DNA of 12,454 bases from JBOHNM01 sp050730675 (GTDB lineage Bacteria; Planctomycetota; Phycisphaerae; Phycisphaerales; UBA1924): assembly GCA_050730675.1 (NCBI GenBank), contig JBOHNM010000122.1, positions 1-12,454 of the forward strand, read 5' to 3'. The notes beneath the pieces are model-generated. The model ran no database searches and was not told where the DNA came from. It was given only the letters and a program-made list of their open reading frames with translations. Each line of letters begins with the position of its first letter. The first letter of the stretch is position 1. Both the position numbers and the translations under genes were made by a program. Positions 1 to 5,904 of the stretch are shown piece by piece.

Positions 1-348
1 CTCTTGCGCATGGCCTCGGAGCACCCAAACTTCACGTACCTGACGGCCATCAGTCGCGAACTCAACGGGACCCACGACCGTCTCTACGTCCAGGACCGTC
101 TGCGCACCGATCGAGACCGGCTCCTGCCGATCATGAGCGGACCGCGCACTCTGATCTACATCTGCGGCCTGGCCGGCATGGAACTGGGCATCTTCCAGGA
201 ACTCGCCCTCGCCCTCAACGGCAGCTCGCTCGAGCAATTCCTCCATGTGGATTCGGAGGCGATGCACGACATCCGCCGGTGGAACCGCTCGATGCTCCAC
301 AAGCAGGTCCGCCCGACGCGGCGCGTTTTCATGGAGGTCTACGCCTGA
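1..348 (+). CDS. Ferredoxin/flavodoxin-NADP+ reductase, plant type, C-terminal fragment
   Basis: This is the 3' end of a gene that enters from the left; the frame is open from base 1, so the TTG at 4 and ATG at 10 are probably internal. The last ~115 residues match the NADP-binding half of plant-type FNR. I see the YVQDRL segment, then YICGLAGMELGI, equivalent to the plant YMCGLKGMEKGI loop that binds NADP(H), and a C-terminal MEVYA close to the EVY end of plant FNRs. In the family the final Tyr stacks on the FAD isoalloxazine; here one Ala follows it. The enzyme would be cytosolic and move electrons between NADPH and ferredoxin or flavodoxin. The N-terminal FAD domain lies outside the window, so a multidomain protein cannot be excluded. 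The gene ends 3 bases from the stop of the convergent PilZ-J gene, leaving no room for a terminator between them. Confidence 0.85.
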   Translation, partial: LLRMASEHPNFTYLTAISRELNGTHDRLYVQDRLRTDRDRLLPIMSGPRTLIYICGLAGMELGIFQELALALNGSSLEQFLHVDSEAMHDIRRWNRSMLHKQVRPTRRVFMEVYA

Positions 349-351
349 CGA

Positions 352-1062
352 TCACGCCGCGCGTTCGCGCAGCCGCTGGTCGTACATCCGCCGCGACTCG
401 GCGTCTGACAGGATCTGGTACGCCTCGGTGATCATCGCGAACACCCGCTCGGTGTCCGGCTCCTTGCACAGGTCCGGGTGGTACCGCCGTGCCAGCACGC
501 GGTACGCCTTCTGGATCTCTTCGTCGGTGGCGTTCATCCGCAGCCCGAACACCGAGTAGTAATCCGAGAAGCTCGCGCTGGCCTGCAGCGGTGCACCGCT
601 CGCCTCGGTCCGTGGGATCTTCATGTGGTCGTTGAACTTGTGCGACGAGGCGCACGCTGACCCCGCCTTGCCCGCCGCACTCCGGTTGCCCGGTCGCATG
701 TTCGGCACATCGGCAAAGCCGTGCTTGGCCATCGTCTCGATGACCTCGCCCATTCCCGCCTGCATGTCCACGAACTTCAGACCCATGTGGAACACGCCCA
801 GCTTCACCTGGCGCGTCCACGCCACCGACGCCCGCAGCGCCAGCTTCTGGAACGGCGACTGCAGGCACAGGCTCAGCACCTGCCCCTTGGTGAACGCCGG
901 TCGCTTGCGGCAGAACACGCGCATCCCCGACGCTGACAGGTCCAGGATCTCACCCAGCGGGCACGAAAAGCCCGACGTGGAGTGGCGATCGGCCCGCCGC
1001 GGCACGTGCGGCTTGGCGACCGGCTTGTTCAGCGTCCCGAATGCTTTGGTGAGCCATGACAT
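352..1062 (-). CDS. PilZ domain fused to a C-terminal DnaJ (J) domain
   Basis: The protein has 236 residues with two recognisable domains. Residues ~20-115 look like a PilZ domain: RRADR (22-26) fits the RxxxR signature and DLSASG (41-46) fits [D/N]xSxxG, the two motifs that bind cyclic di-GMP. Residues ~167-233 form a J domain (DYYSVFGL ... HPD at 195-197 ... YQILSD ... YDQRL) with the HPD tripeptide that stimulates Hsp70/DnaK ATPase. A ~50-residue low-complexity linker joins them. No signal peptide or membrane segment is seen, so it is cytosolic. I chose the ATG at 1062 over the upstream ATG at 1152 because AAGGTGG sits just 5' of it and the upstream 30 residues have no domain character. 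The reading, inferred, is a c-di-GMP-responsive co-chaperone that hands clients to DnaK. It lies downstream of msrA on the same strand with a 153-bp gap. Confidence 0.85.
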   Translation of the reverse strand: MSWLTKAFGTLNKPVAKPHVPRRADRHSTSGFSCPLGEILDLSASGMRVFCRKRPAFTKGQVLSLCLQSPFQKLALRASVAWTRQVKLGVFHMGLKFVDMQAGMGEVIETMAKHGFADVPNMRPGNRSAAGKAGSACASSHKFNDHMKIPRTEASGAPLQASASFSDYYSVFGLRMNATDEEIQKAYRVLARRYHPDLCKEPDTERVFAMITEAYQILSDAESRRMYDQRLRERAA

Positions 1063-1215
1063 ACCCACCTTCGTCGGCCCGGTACGGCGGGTCGATGAGG
1101 GAACCTCCCGATGCCGGTCCGAGAACGATCCGCCGCCAACCGCACCGACCACACAGATGCGTCAAGTGCTACAGCTTTCTTGAAGATTCACTCACGTGGA
1201 TTGCCTGCGCACCGC

Positions 1216-1908
1216 TTACAGGTGGCAGTTGTCCAGCCCGTTCTTCTCGAGGTACCGCTGGTGGTACTCCTCCGCCTTCCAGAACGGCGCCTCCGGCACC
1301 ACCTGCGTCGCGATCTTCTTGCTGAACTTGCCGGATGCCTCCAGTTGCTTGATCGTCGCCTCTGCCTCGGCCTTCTGTTCGGGCGAGTGGGCGAAGATCA
1401 CCGTCCGGTACTGCCTCCCGTAGTCCGGTCCCTGACGGTTCACCTGCGTTGGATCGTGCAGCTTGAAGAACGCGTCGAGCAGTTGCTGATAGCTGACCAC
1501 CTTGGGGTCAAACTTCACCTGCACCACCTCGGCATGCCCGGTCCCGTCGGTGCACACTTCCTTGTATGTCGGCTTGTCCTTCTGTCCGCCGCAGTACCCC
1601 ACCGCCGTGTCAACCACGCCGGGCATCTTGCGGAACTTGGCCTCCACGCCCCAGAAGCACCCGGCCCCGAAGGTCGCGGTCTGGACTTGCACGTTTGCAT
1701 CCACTGACTTGGTCGTCGCAGCAGCCACGGATTTCTCCATCGAAGTTTGAGAGCTGGCACCGGAATTGGCGGCCGTGCGGGTCGCGGGGCCGTCCGCGGG
1801 CACCTGCTTGGGCGCTCCGGCTGACACCGCTCCCGCCGGCGGGCTGCACCGGGCGCCACCCACCAGCAGGCCAAACAGGCACGCCGACACACACAGGCGG
1901 TTCATCAT
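1216..1908 (-). CDS. msrA: Exported peptide-methionine (S)-S-oxide reductase
   Basis: MsrA reduces methionine-S-sulfoxide in oxidised proteins. The 230-residue product has the catalytic GCFWG motif (Cys84), the downstream GYCGG, the TGHAEVV block, the LHDPTQ(V)NRQGPDYG(R)QYR region and an EEYHQRYLEKN end, all hallmarks of the family; a Cys at 228 (DNCHL) is the likely resolving Cys. An N-terminal hydrophobic stretch (~5-18) after Arg4, followed by a ~50-residue Ala/Pro/Ser linker, indicates Sec export, so it probably repairs periplasmic or cell-surface proteins. Cys21 is preceded by Gly-Ala-Arg, a poor lipobox, so a lipid anchor is doubtful. AAGGGG lies about 10 bases upstream of the double ATG at 1908/1905. 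An internal ATG at Met57 would give a cytosolic form but has no obvious ribosome-binding site. The gene is divergent from the RRM gene. Confidence 0.95.
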   Translation of the reverse strand: MMNRLCVSACLFGLLVGGARCSPPAGAVSAGAPKQVPADGPATRTAANSGASSQTSMEKSVAAATTKSVDANVQVQTATFGAGCFWGVEAKFRKMPGVVDTAVGYCGGQKDKPTYKEVCTDGTGHAEVVQVKFDPKVVSYQQLLDAFFKLHDPTQVNRQGPDYGRQYRTVIFAHSPEQKAEAEATIKQLEASGKFSKKIATQVVPEAPFWKAEEYHQRYLEKNGLDNCHL

Positions 1909-1986
1909 GGTTCAACACCCCTTGTTACGCACCTTGGATGGTTGGCGGGGTCCTTCGGTTACGCCCGGTCGAGGGGGCAAGTTCAC

Positions 1987-2015
1987 TGGTCAAATATGCC
2001 CTAAATGGGTATTAT
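1987..2015 (+). promoter_or_regulatory. Putative sigma70-type promoter of the RRM gene
   Basis: TGGTCA (1987-1992) and TATTAT (2010-2015) are separated by 17 bp in the only A/T-rich patch of this divergent region. The -35 matches the E. coli consensus at 4 of 6 bases and the -10 at 5 of 6. A start around 2022 would give a leader of about 110 nt before the ATG at 2132, long enough to hold the structure described for 2062-2131. The call uses E. coli consensus in what is probably a distant phylum. Confidence 0.45.
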
Positions 2016-2061
2016 TTCAGTGCAAGGGTTGGGCGGCGTCCACACGGGCGCTTCCAGTCAG

Positions 2062-2131
2062 TGTCCGACGCTTCGATCTCGCCCGAGGTTTGCAGCAGCG
2101 GTCTTCAAGTTTTTCGGGCGGGAATCGGACA
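2062..2131 (+). promoter_or_regulatory. Structured 5' leader occluding the start region of the RRM gene
   Basis: Two nested helices can form in the mRNA. Helix P1 pairs TGTCCGA (2062-2068) with TCGGACA (2125-2131), 7 perfect pairs ending at the base before the AUG. Helix P2 pairs 2077-2086 with 2114-2123, 10 pairs with one G-U. The right arm of P2 is the G-rich stretch 2116-2123 (GGGCGGGA), the only candidate ribosome-binding sequence, so it would be buried. A 27-nt loop closes P2 and an 8-nt bulge on the left plus one unpaired A on the right separates the helices. Genes for RNA-binding cold-shock-type proteins often carry regulatory leaders; that this one is a thermosensor or an autoregulatory site is inference. 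Confidence 0.45.
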
Positions 2132-2485
2132 ATGAAGCTTTACGTCGGAAACCTCTCTTTCAAGATCACAGAGGGCGAACTCCAGCAGCTCTTCGCCCAG
2201 CACGGCGAAGTCACCAGCGCTTCGCTCGTCATGGACCGCGAGACCGGCCGCCCGCGCGGCTTCGGCTTCGTCGAGATGGCCAACGATGAGCAGGCCAAGG
2301 CCGCCATCAACGCCCTCAACGGCTTCGCCTTCCAGGGCCGCGACCTGACCGTCAACGAGGCTCGTCCCAAGGAAGCCCGCAGTGGCGGCTTCGGTGGCGG
2401 CGGCGGCGGTGGTGGCCGCGGCGGCTGGGGCGGTGGTGGCGGTGGTGGTGGGGGTCGTGGCGGCAGCAGCCGCGGCGGCTGGTAA
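2132..2485 (+). CDS. Glycine-rich RNA-binding protein with one RRM
   Basis: The 117-residue protein is a single RNA recognition motif (residues 1-~78) followed by a Gly/Arg/Trp tail (84-117). RNP2 is LYVGNL (3-8) and RNP1 is RGFGFVEM (42-49); the stacking aromatics Tyr4, Phe44 and Phe46 are all present, so it should bind single-stranded RNA. The tail contains RGG-W repeats like those of cyanobacterial Rbp proteins and plant GRPs, which act as RNA chaperones and are often cold-induced. The frame is open far upstream, but the RRM begins exactly at this ATG and the upstream part has no domain character. It is a one-gene unit, with a promoter-like element at 1987-2015, a structured leader, and an intrinsic terminator 31 bases after the stop. 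No canonical Shine-Dalgarno is present; only GGGCGGGA precedes the start. Confidence 0.95.
   Translation: MKLYVGNLSFKITEGELQQLFAQHGEVTSASLVMDRETGRPRGFGFVEMANDEQAKAAINALNGFAFQGRDLTVNEARPKEARSGGFGGGGGGGGRGGWGGGGGGGGGRGGSSRGGW
2384..2482 (+). repeat. Low-complexity glycine-codon tract (GGN)n
   Basis: The 3' end of the RRM gene is almost wholly GGC/GGT glycine codons, interrupted by CGC/CGT arginines, AGC serines and TGG tryptophans. The DNA is a G-rich, nearly C+T-free coding strand for about 75 bases and may be prone to slippage or to G-quadruplex formation. It is coding sequence and not a separate element. Confidence 0.8.
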
Positions 2486-2516
2486 GCAGCCCTTCGCGTT
2501 CAACTGAACAAGTGAG

Positions 2517-2552
2517 CGAAGCCCCGGCCTTTCCCGGGGCTTCGTTGTTTTT
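2517..2552 (+). terminator. Intrinsic (rho-independent) terminator of the RRM gene
   Basis: CGAAGCCCCGG (2517-2527) and CCGGGGCTTCG (2534-2544) form a perfect 11-bp GC-rich stem with the 6-nt loop CCTTTC, followed at once by TTGTTTTT (2545-2552). It lies 31 bases after the RRM stop and points rightward. On the other strand there is no T-run, so it is one-directional. It separates the RRM gene from the deaminase, which begins 22 bases later. Confidence 0.93.
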
Positions 2553-2562
2553 GGGAGGCGGT

Positions 2563-2568
2563 TATGCT
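2563..2568 (+). promoter_or_regulatory. Possible -10 element for a leaderless deaminase transcript
   Basis: TATGCT (4 of 6 consensus matches) ends 6 bases before the ATG at 2575, so transcription would begin at or next to the start codon. No convincing -35 is seen; the space upstream is the terminator stem. The absence of a well-spaced Shine-Dalgarno (GGGAGG at 2553-2558 is 16 bases away) fits a leaderless mRNA but does not prove it. Confidence 0.25.
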
Positions 2569-2574
2569 CGCACC

Positions 2575-3036
2575 ATGGACCGCGACACCATCGACCGTCT
2601 CGCCCTCGAAGCCGCCTACGAGCAGGCCCTCAAGTCCCAGCGCGAGGGCGGCATCCCCATCGGCAGCGCCCTCGTCAACGAGCGCGGTGTCATCGTCGCC
2701 CTCGGCCACAACCTGCGCGTGCAGTCCGACGACCCCACCGCCCACGCGGAAACCGTCTGCATCCGCAACGCCGGCCGCCGCCGCGATTGGCACACCCTCA
2801 CCCTCGCCAGCACGCTCAGCCCCTGCGCAATGTGCACCGGCACGAGCATCCTGCACCGCATCCCGCGCGTCGTCATCGGCGAGCACGAGACATTCCTCGG
2901 CCGCGAAGACTGGATGACCGCCGAGAAGGTCGAGGTCAAGCTCCTCAACGACCCGCGCTGCATCGCCCTGATGCGCAAGTTCATCGCCGAGCACCCCGAA
3001 CTTTGGAACGAGGACATCGGCGTCCCGCCGAACTGA
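2575..3036 (+). CDS. Cytosine deaminase, yeast Fcy1-like zinc enzyme
   Basis: The 153-residue protein belongs to the CDA fold. It has the zinc and proton-shuttle motif HAE (His57, Glu59) and PCAMC (Cys84, Cys87). Beyond the generic family it resembles yeast cytosine deaminase Fcy1: EGGIPIGSALVN near 24-35, GHN at 44-46 (Asn46 aligns with Fcy1 Asn51), LSPCAMCTG, and a C-terminal FIAEHPELWNEDIG in which Asp147 aligns with the substrate-contacting Asp155. This points to hydrolysis of cytosine to uracil plus ammonia in pyrimidine salvage, rather than to tRNA adenosine deaminase TadA or guanine deaminase. It is cytosolic and Fcy1 is a homodimer. The ATG at 2575 is preferred because the in-frame ATG at 2512 would run through the terminator. 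Specificity is inferred from memory of the Fcy1 sequence. Confidence 0.88.
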   Translation: MDRDTIDRLALEAAYEQALKSQREGGIPIGSALVNERGVIVALGHNLRVQSDDPTAHAETVCIRNAGRRRDWHTLTLASTLSPCAMCTGTSILHRIPRVVIGEHETFLGREDWMTAEKVEVKLLNDPRCIALMRKFIAEHPELWNEDIGVPPN

Positions 3037-3039
3037 CGC

Positions 3040-3798
3040 CTAGGCCTTCGACGCCGGCAGCGGAACGAGCCCGTACCGTGTGCGGATGATGTACCGCCCG
3101 AGGTAGATCAGCGGCGTGATCCCGATCGCTAGCACAAACTTGAGTGTGTACCCCGTCGCCGCCGTCCGCAGCACGTCCGGCATCGTCATCGGCTCCGCCC
3201 CCGCGCTCGGAAACAGGTGCCGCCCCACGCTGAACGCCAGCCACGTGACCACAAAGCTATCGATCACCTGGCTGATGATCGTGGAGCCGGTCGCCCTTAG
3301 CCACACCATCTTCCCGCCCGTCAACCGCTTGATCCACGCGAAGATCAGGATGTCCGAGAAACTTCCGACCAGGTAGGCCGACAGCGACGCGATGTACATG
3401 ATCCGCGAGTTGGCGAAGATCGATCCGTACGCATCCTCGCTCACGTTGTACGGCTTGTCCAGGTGCGGCATCGCGAGCGACACGTTCACCACGATGAAGA
3501 CGAACATCCCCATCGCCAGCCCCAGCCACACCAGCCGTCGCGCCGCCTTCTGGCCAAAGTATTCATTCACGAGATCCGTAAGCAGGAACGTGACCGGAAA
3601 CGTCAGCATCCCACAGGTGTGCTCAACATTCCACCCGAAGATGTTGAGCTTGAAAAGCCGCACCCCGATGATGTCCGCGATCAGAAGCGAACTGATGAAA
3701 ATCGCCGACAGCACCAGATACACCCACTGCGCATTGGTCATCGCCGTCTGCGCGGCAAGCCGCTCGGGCATCAGTTCAGGCGTGTTGTCGGCGGCCAT
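3040..3798 (-). CDS. yhhQ: Queuosine precursor transporter, YhhQ/VUT family
   Basis: The 252-residue inner-membrane protein has about six hydrophobic segments: ~25-45, 61-76, 88-110, 132-155, 172-192 and 215-235. The family signature FPVTFLLTDLVNEYFG (67-82) and the later ATGSTIISQVIDSFVV (169-184) are clear. E. coli YhhQ imports preQ0/preQ1, precursors of the tRNA wobble base queuosine. I chose the ATG at 3798, because upstream sequence to 3855 runs into the phosphatase gene and has no membrane character; the ribosome-binding site is weak. It lies 53 bases downstream of the phosphatase gene on the same strand and may be co-transcribed, although a TACACT -10-like hexamer at 3826-3831 lies in the gap without a matching -35. 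It ends 3 bases from the stop of the convergent deaminase. Confidence 0.9.
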   Translation of the reverse strand: MAADNTPELMPERLAAQTAMTNAQWVYLVLSAIFISSLLIADIIGVRLFKLNIFGWNVEHTCGMLTFPVTFLLTDLVNEYFGQKAARRLVWLGLAMGMFVFIVVNVSLAMPHLDKPYNVSEDAYGSIFANSRIMYIASLSAYLVGSFSDILIFAWIKRLTGGKMVWLRATGSTIISQVIDSFVVTWLAFSVGRHLFPSAGAEPMTMPDVLRTAATGYTLKFVLAIGITPLIYLGRYIIRTRYGLVPLPASKA

Positions 3799-3851
3799 GG
3801 TTCTGCTCGTGTGCGTCGGCCCGCAAGTGTACCGGCAACCCGCCCTCCGCC

Positions 3852-5783
3852 TCACCGCGTCCGCCGCAGCGCCAGCAGCGTCAGGTCATCCGCCCGTCCC
3901 GCGGCCTGAAACGTGTCCATTTCCTGGACGATCCGCGCACACAGGTCCACGCACGTCGCCGCCTTCACGCCCGTAAGAAACTGCGCGAACCGTTCGGACG
4001 TGTAGAACCCCCCGTGCCCGTCCCGTGCCTCGCTCACCCCGTCGGTGTACATCACCAGCGTGTCCCCGACTTCCAGCCGCATCTCGTGCTGCTCAAACTG
4101 AATCTGCGGCACCGCTCCCAGCAGCGTCCCCCCCTTGGCCGTCAGCAGCGAGGCCCCGTTGTTCGCCCGCACCAGCACCGGCGGCGGATGTCCCGCCGAG
4201 GCGAACCGCAGCACCCCTGCGTCCGGTCGGTACCGCGCGGCGAACGCCGTCACGAACATGCTCTGCGCGTTGTCCGACACAAGGTAGTGGTTTCCCGTCG
4301 CCAGCGCCTCCGCCGGCGCCAGCCCCCGCACCAGCGTCTCGTGCAGCACCGTCCGCGCCCGCGCCATGAAAATCGCCGCCGGGATGCCCTTGCCCGAGAC
4401 GTCCGCGATCAGCAGCGCCAGGTCCCCCGACCCCGACACAAAGCAATCGATGAAGTCGCCGCCCACCGTCCCCGCCGGCACCCACAGCCCCGCCACATCA
4501 AACCGCTCATCGCTCGGATAGGTCGCCGGCATCAGCGCCGCCTGGATCTGCCGCCCGATGTCCAGCTCGTCCTCCACCTTCTGCCGCGCCGCCGTCTCCC
4601 TCGCCAGCGCATCCATCTGGTGCCGCAGGTCCCCCGTCATCTGGTTGAACGCGTGCCCCAGTTCACCGATCTCATCCCGCGTCGTCACCGGCACGCGCCC
4701 GCCTTCCAGGTCGCCGCGCGACAGGCTCTTCACCGCCCGCGCCAGCCGCTTGAGCGGCGCGATGATCTGCAGCGCCGAGACCGCGATCACCACACCGATC
4801 ACCAGCAGCCCCGCCAGCAGCAGCGCCACGCTCTGCCACAGCTTCGCGAACACCGGCGCCATGATCTCCCGGTCATGCACCGACGCCACCAGCGACCAGT
4901 GCATCGCCGGGATCGGCGCGTACGCCACGATGTCCTGTGAGTTCTCCTCCAGCGCCCGGATCCGCATCACCCCCTTGCGCCCCTGCCGTACGCGGTCGGC
5001 CAGCGCCACCCAGTCCAGCCGGTTCTTCTCCCGCGCGATGTCGTGCAGCGTGTCGGTGTTCACCCGCTGAGGGTTCGGGTGCGCCAGCAGCAGGCCGTTG
5101 CTCGAGACGATCGACACCTCCTGCCCCGGCGCCTCCAGGCTGTTCACCACCGCGTTGATGTCGTCAATCCGCACATCCACCGTCACCACGCCGCGAAAGT
5201 GCCCCGACCGCCGCGAGAACGGCGTCGAGTACGTCACCATGTGGGCGTTCCCCGCGTCGCGATCGAAGTACGGGTCCGTCCACCGCGAGCCCAGCGTCGC
5301 CTTCGGCACCGTGAACCACGGCCACTCGCCGGTCAGGTAGTCGTACGCGTCCACCCCCACGTCCATCCGTCGGAGCGCACCATCGCTCCCGCGCACCGGC
5401 ATCGCCTCCGGCATGCGGTACACATACGGCGCAAACAGCCGCCGCGACCGGTCATGCTCGTACTCGTCAAACGCGATGCACGAGCCGTAGATCAACCGGT
5501 TCGCCCGCACCGTGGATTCCGCCAGCCGGTACAGGTCCTCGTCCGACGGGTCCTCCTGGAGCGAAAGCTGCACCGCCGTCTGGCTCGCCGCCTGCGCCGC
5601 CGCGCCGAACATCTCGTTCAGTCGATCAGCCAGCAGGTTCGTCCGCTCCTGCAGCCGCGCCTCCATCAAGTCGTACGCTGTCCGGCGCAGCGTCGAAAAG
5701 TCCATCGCGACGATCGCCGCGTAGATCACCACCAGCGGCCCGATGACCGCAAACACCAGCTTTGTCCGGATCGATCGCTGCAC
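3852..5783 (-). CDS. Membrane Cache-HAMP sensor with PP2C/SpoIIE-type Ser/Thr phosphatase output
   Basis: The 643-residue protein is a one-component sensor of the RsbU type. In order: TM1 (~9-28), a periplasmic double-Cache-like region (~30-310, including the WTDPYFD and VTYSTPF motifs typical of dCache), TM2 (~316-341), HAMP (~342-395), a short coiled coil ending in the LDIGRQIQAALMP lead-in, and a PP2C/SpoIIE domain (~410-640). Metal-binding acidic motifs are all present: GGDF (Asp443), ADVSGKG (Asp461), YTDGVSEA (Asp581) and ADDLT (Asp632/633), so it should be active. Known relatives dephosphorylate anti-anti-sigma (STAS) proteins; none is encoded nearby, so its target is unknown. I chose the GTG at 5783 because GGGGAGG lies 4 bases before it and the protein then begins directly ahead of TM1; the in-frame ATG at 5846 would add 21 residues of upstream promoter sequence. 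Confidence 0.92.
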   Translation of the reverse strand: MQRSIRTKLVFAVIGPLVVIYAAIVAMDFSTLRRTAYDLMEARLQERTNLLADRLNEMFGAAAQAASQTAVQLSLQEDPSDEDLYRLAESTVRANRLIYGSCIAFDEYEHDRSRRLFAPYVYRMPEAMPVRGSDGALRRMDVGVDAYDYLTGEWPWFTVPKATLGSRWTDPYFDRDAGNAHMVTYSTPFSRRSGHFRGVVTVDVRIDDINAVVNSLEAPGQEVSIVSSNGLLLAHPNPQRVNTDTLHDIAREKNRLDWVALADRVRQGRKGVMRIRALEENSQDIVAYAPIPAMHWSLVASVHDREIMAPVFAKLWQSVALLLAGLLVIGVVIAVSALQIIAPLKRLARAVKSLSRGDLEGGRVPVTTRDEIGELGHAFNQMTGDLRHQMDALARETAARQKVEDELDIGRQIQAALMPATYPSDERFDVAGLWVPAGTVGGDFIDCFVSGSGDLALLIADVSGKGIPAAIFMARARTVLHETLVRGLAPAEALATGNHYLVSDNAQSMFVTAFAARYRPDAGVLRFASAGHPPPVLVRANNGASLLTAKGGTLLGAVPQIQFEQHEMRLEVGDTLVMYTDGVSEARDGHGGFYTSERFAQFLTGVKAATCVDLCARIVQEMDTFQAAGRADDLTLLALRRTR

Positions 5784-5787
5784 GAAG

Positions 5788-5794
5788 CCTCCCC
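5788..5794 (-). promoter_or_regulatory. Ribosome-binding site fixing a GTG start of the phosphatase gene
   Basis: The minus strand reads GGGGAGG here, one of the strongest Shine-Dalgarno sequences in the window, 4 bases before GTG at 5783. It decides for the GTG over the in-frame ATG at 5846. The spacing is slightly short. An out-of-frame ATG overlaps the G-run just upstream. Confidence 0.7.
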
Positions 5795-5807
5795 ATGGGA
5801 GCCCGGC

Positions 5808-5836
5808 AGTGTCGCAGTTTTGACCCGAAATTGCAA
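5808..5836 (-). promoter_or_regulatory. Putative sigma70-type promoter of the phosphatase gene
   Basis: On the minus strand TTGCAA (5831-5836) and GACACT (5808-5813) are 17 bp apart. The -35 matches 4 of 6 consensus bases and the -10 only 3 of 6, but with the key A2 and T6. The predicted transcript would start about 20 bases before the GTG, with the ribosome-binding site just inside. The same TTGCAA hexamer appears in the lpxI promoter candidate. Confidence 0.4.
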
Positions 5837-5867
5837 CCCCGGCCAATCACCGCCGCAGACCTCGCTC

Positions 5868-5889
5868 GCGGCCCATTTTTGCGGCCCAT
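5868..5889. repeat. Short direct repeat, two copies of GCGGCCCAT
   Basis: GCGGCCCAT occurs at 5868-5876 and again at 5881-5889, separated by TTTT, giving a 13-bp period. It sits in the noncoding gap between the methyltransferase stop (5905) and the phosphatase promoter candidate, about 32 bp upstream of its -35. It could be a paired operator site or chance in GC-rich DNA. Confidence 0.5.
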
Positions 5890-5904
5890 CGCTGCGCACC
5901 TGCG

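Noticed and set aside
1063..1152. Longer start for the PilZ-J protein at 1152
   Set aside because: The ATG at 1062 has AAGGTGG in front of it and the extra 30 residues show no conserved character.
1988..1993. TTGACC on the minus strand as a -35 for msrA
   Set aside because: No acceptable -10 hexamer lies 15-19 bp downstream on that strand.
1766..2131. In-frame N-terminal extension of the RRM protein
   Set aside because: It overlaps msrA on the other strand and the promoter-like and structured leader region; the RRM fold begins at the ATG at 2132.
2384..2482. Glycine-codon repeat considered as a CRISPR or tandem-repeat element
   Set aside because: It is an in-frame low-complexity protein tail with irregular units and no spacers.
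4014..4940. A 308-codon plus-strand frame opposite the phosphatase gene
   Set aside because: Arg/His/Pro/Gln-rich low complexity, antisense to an intact PP2C domain.
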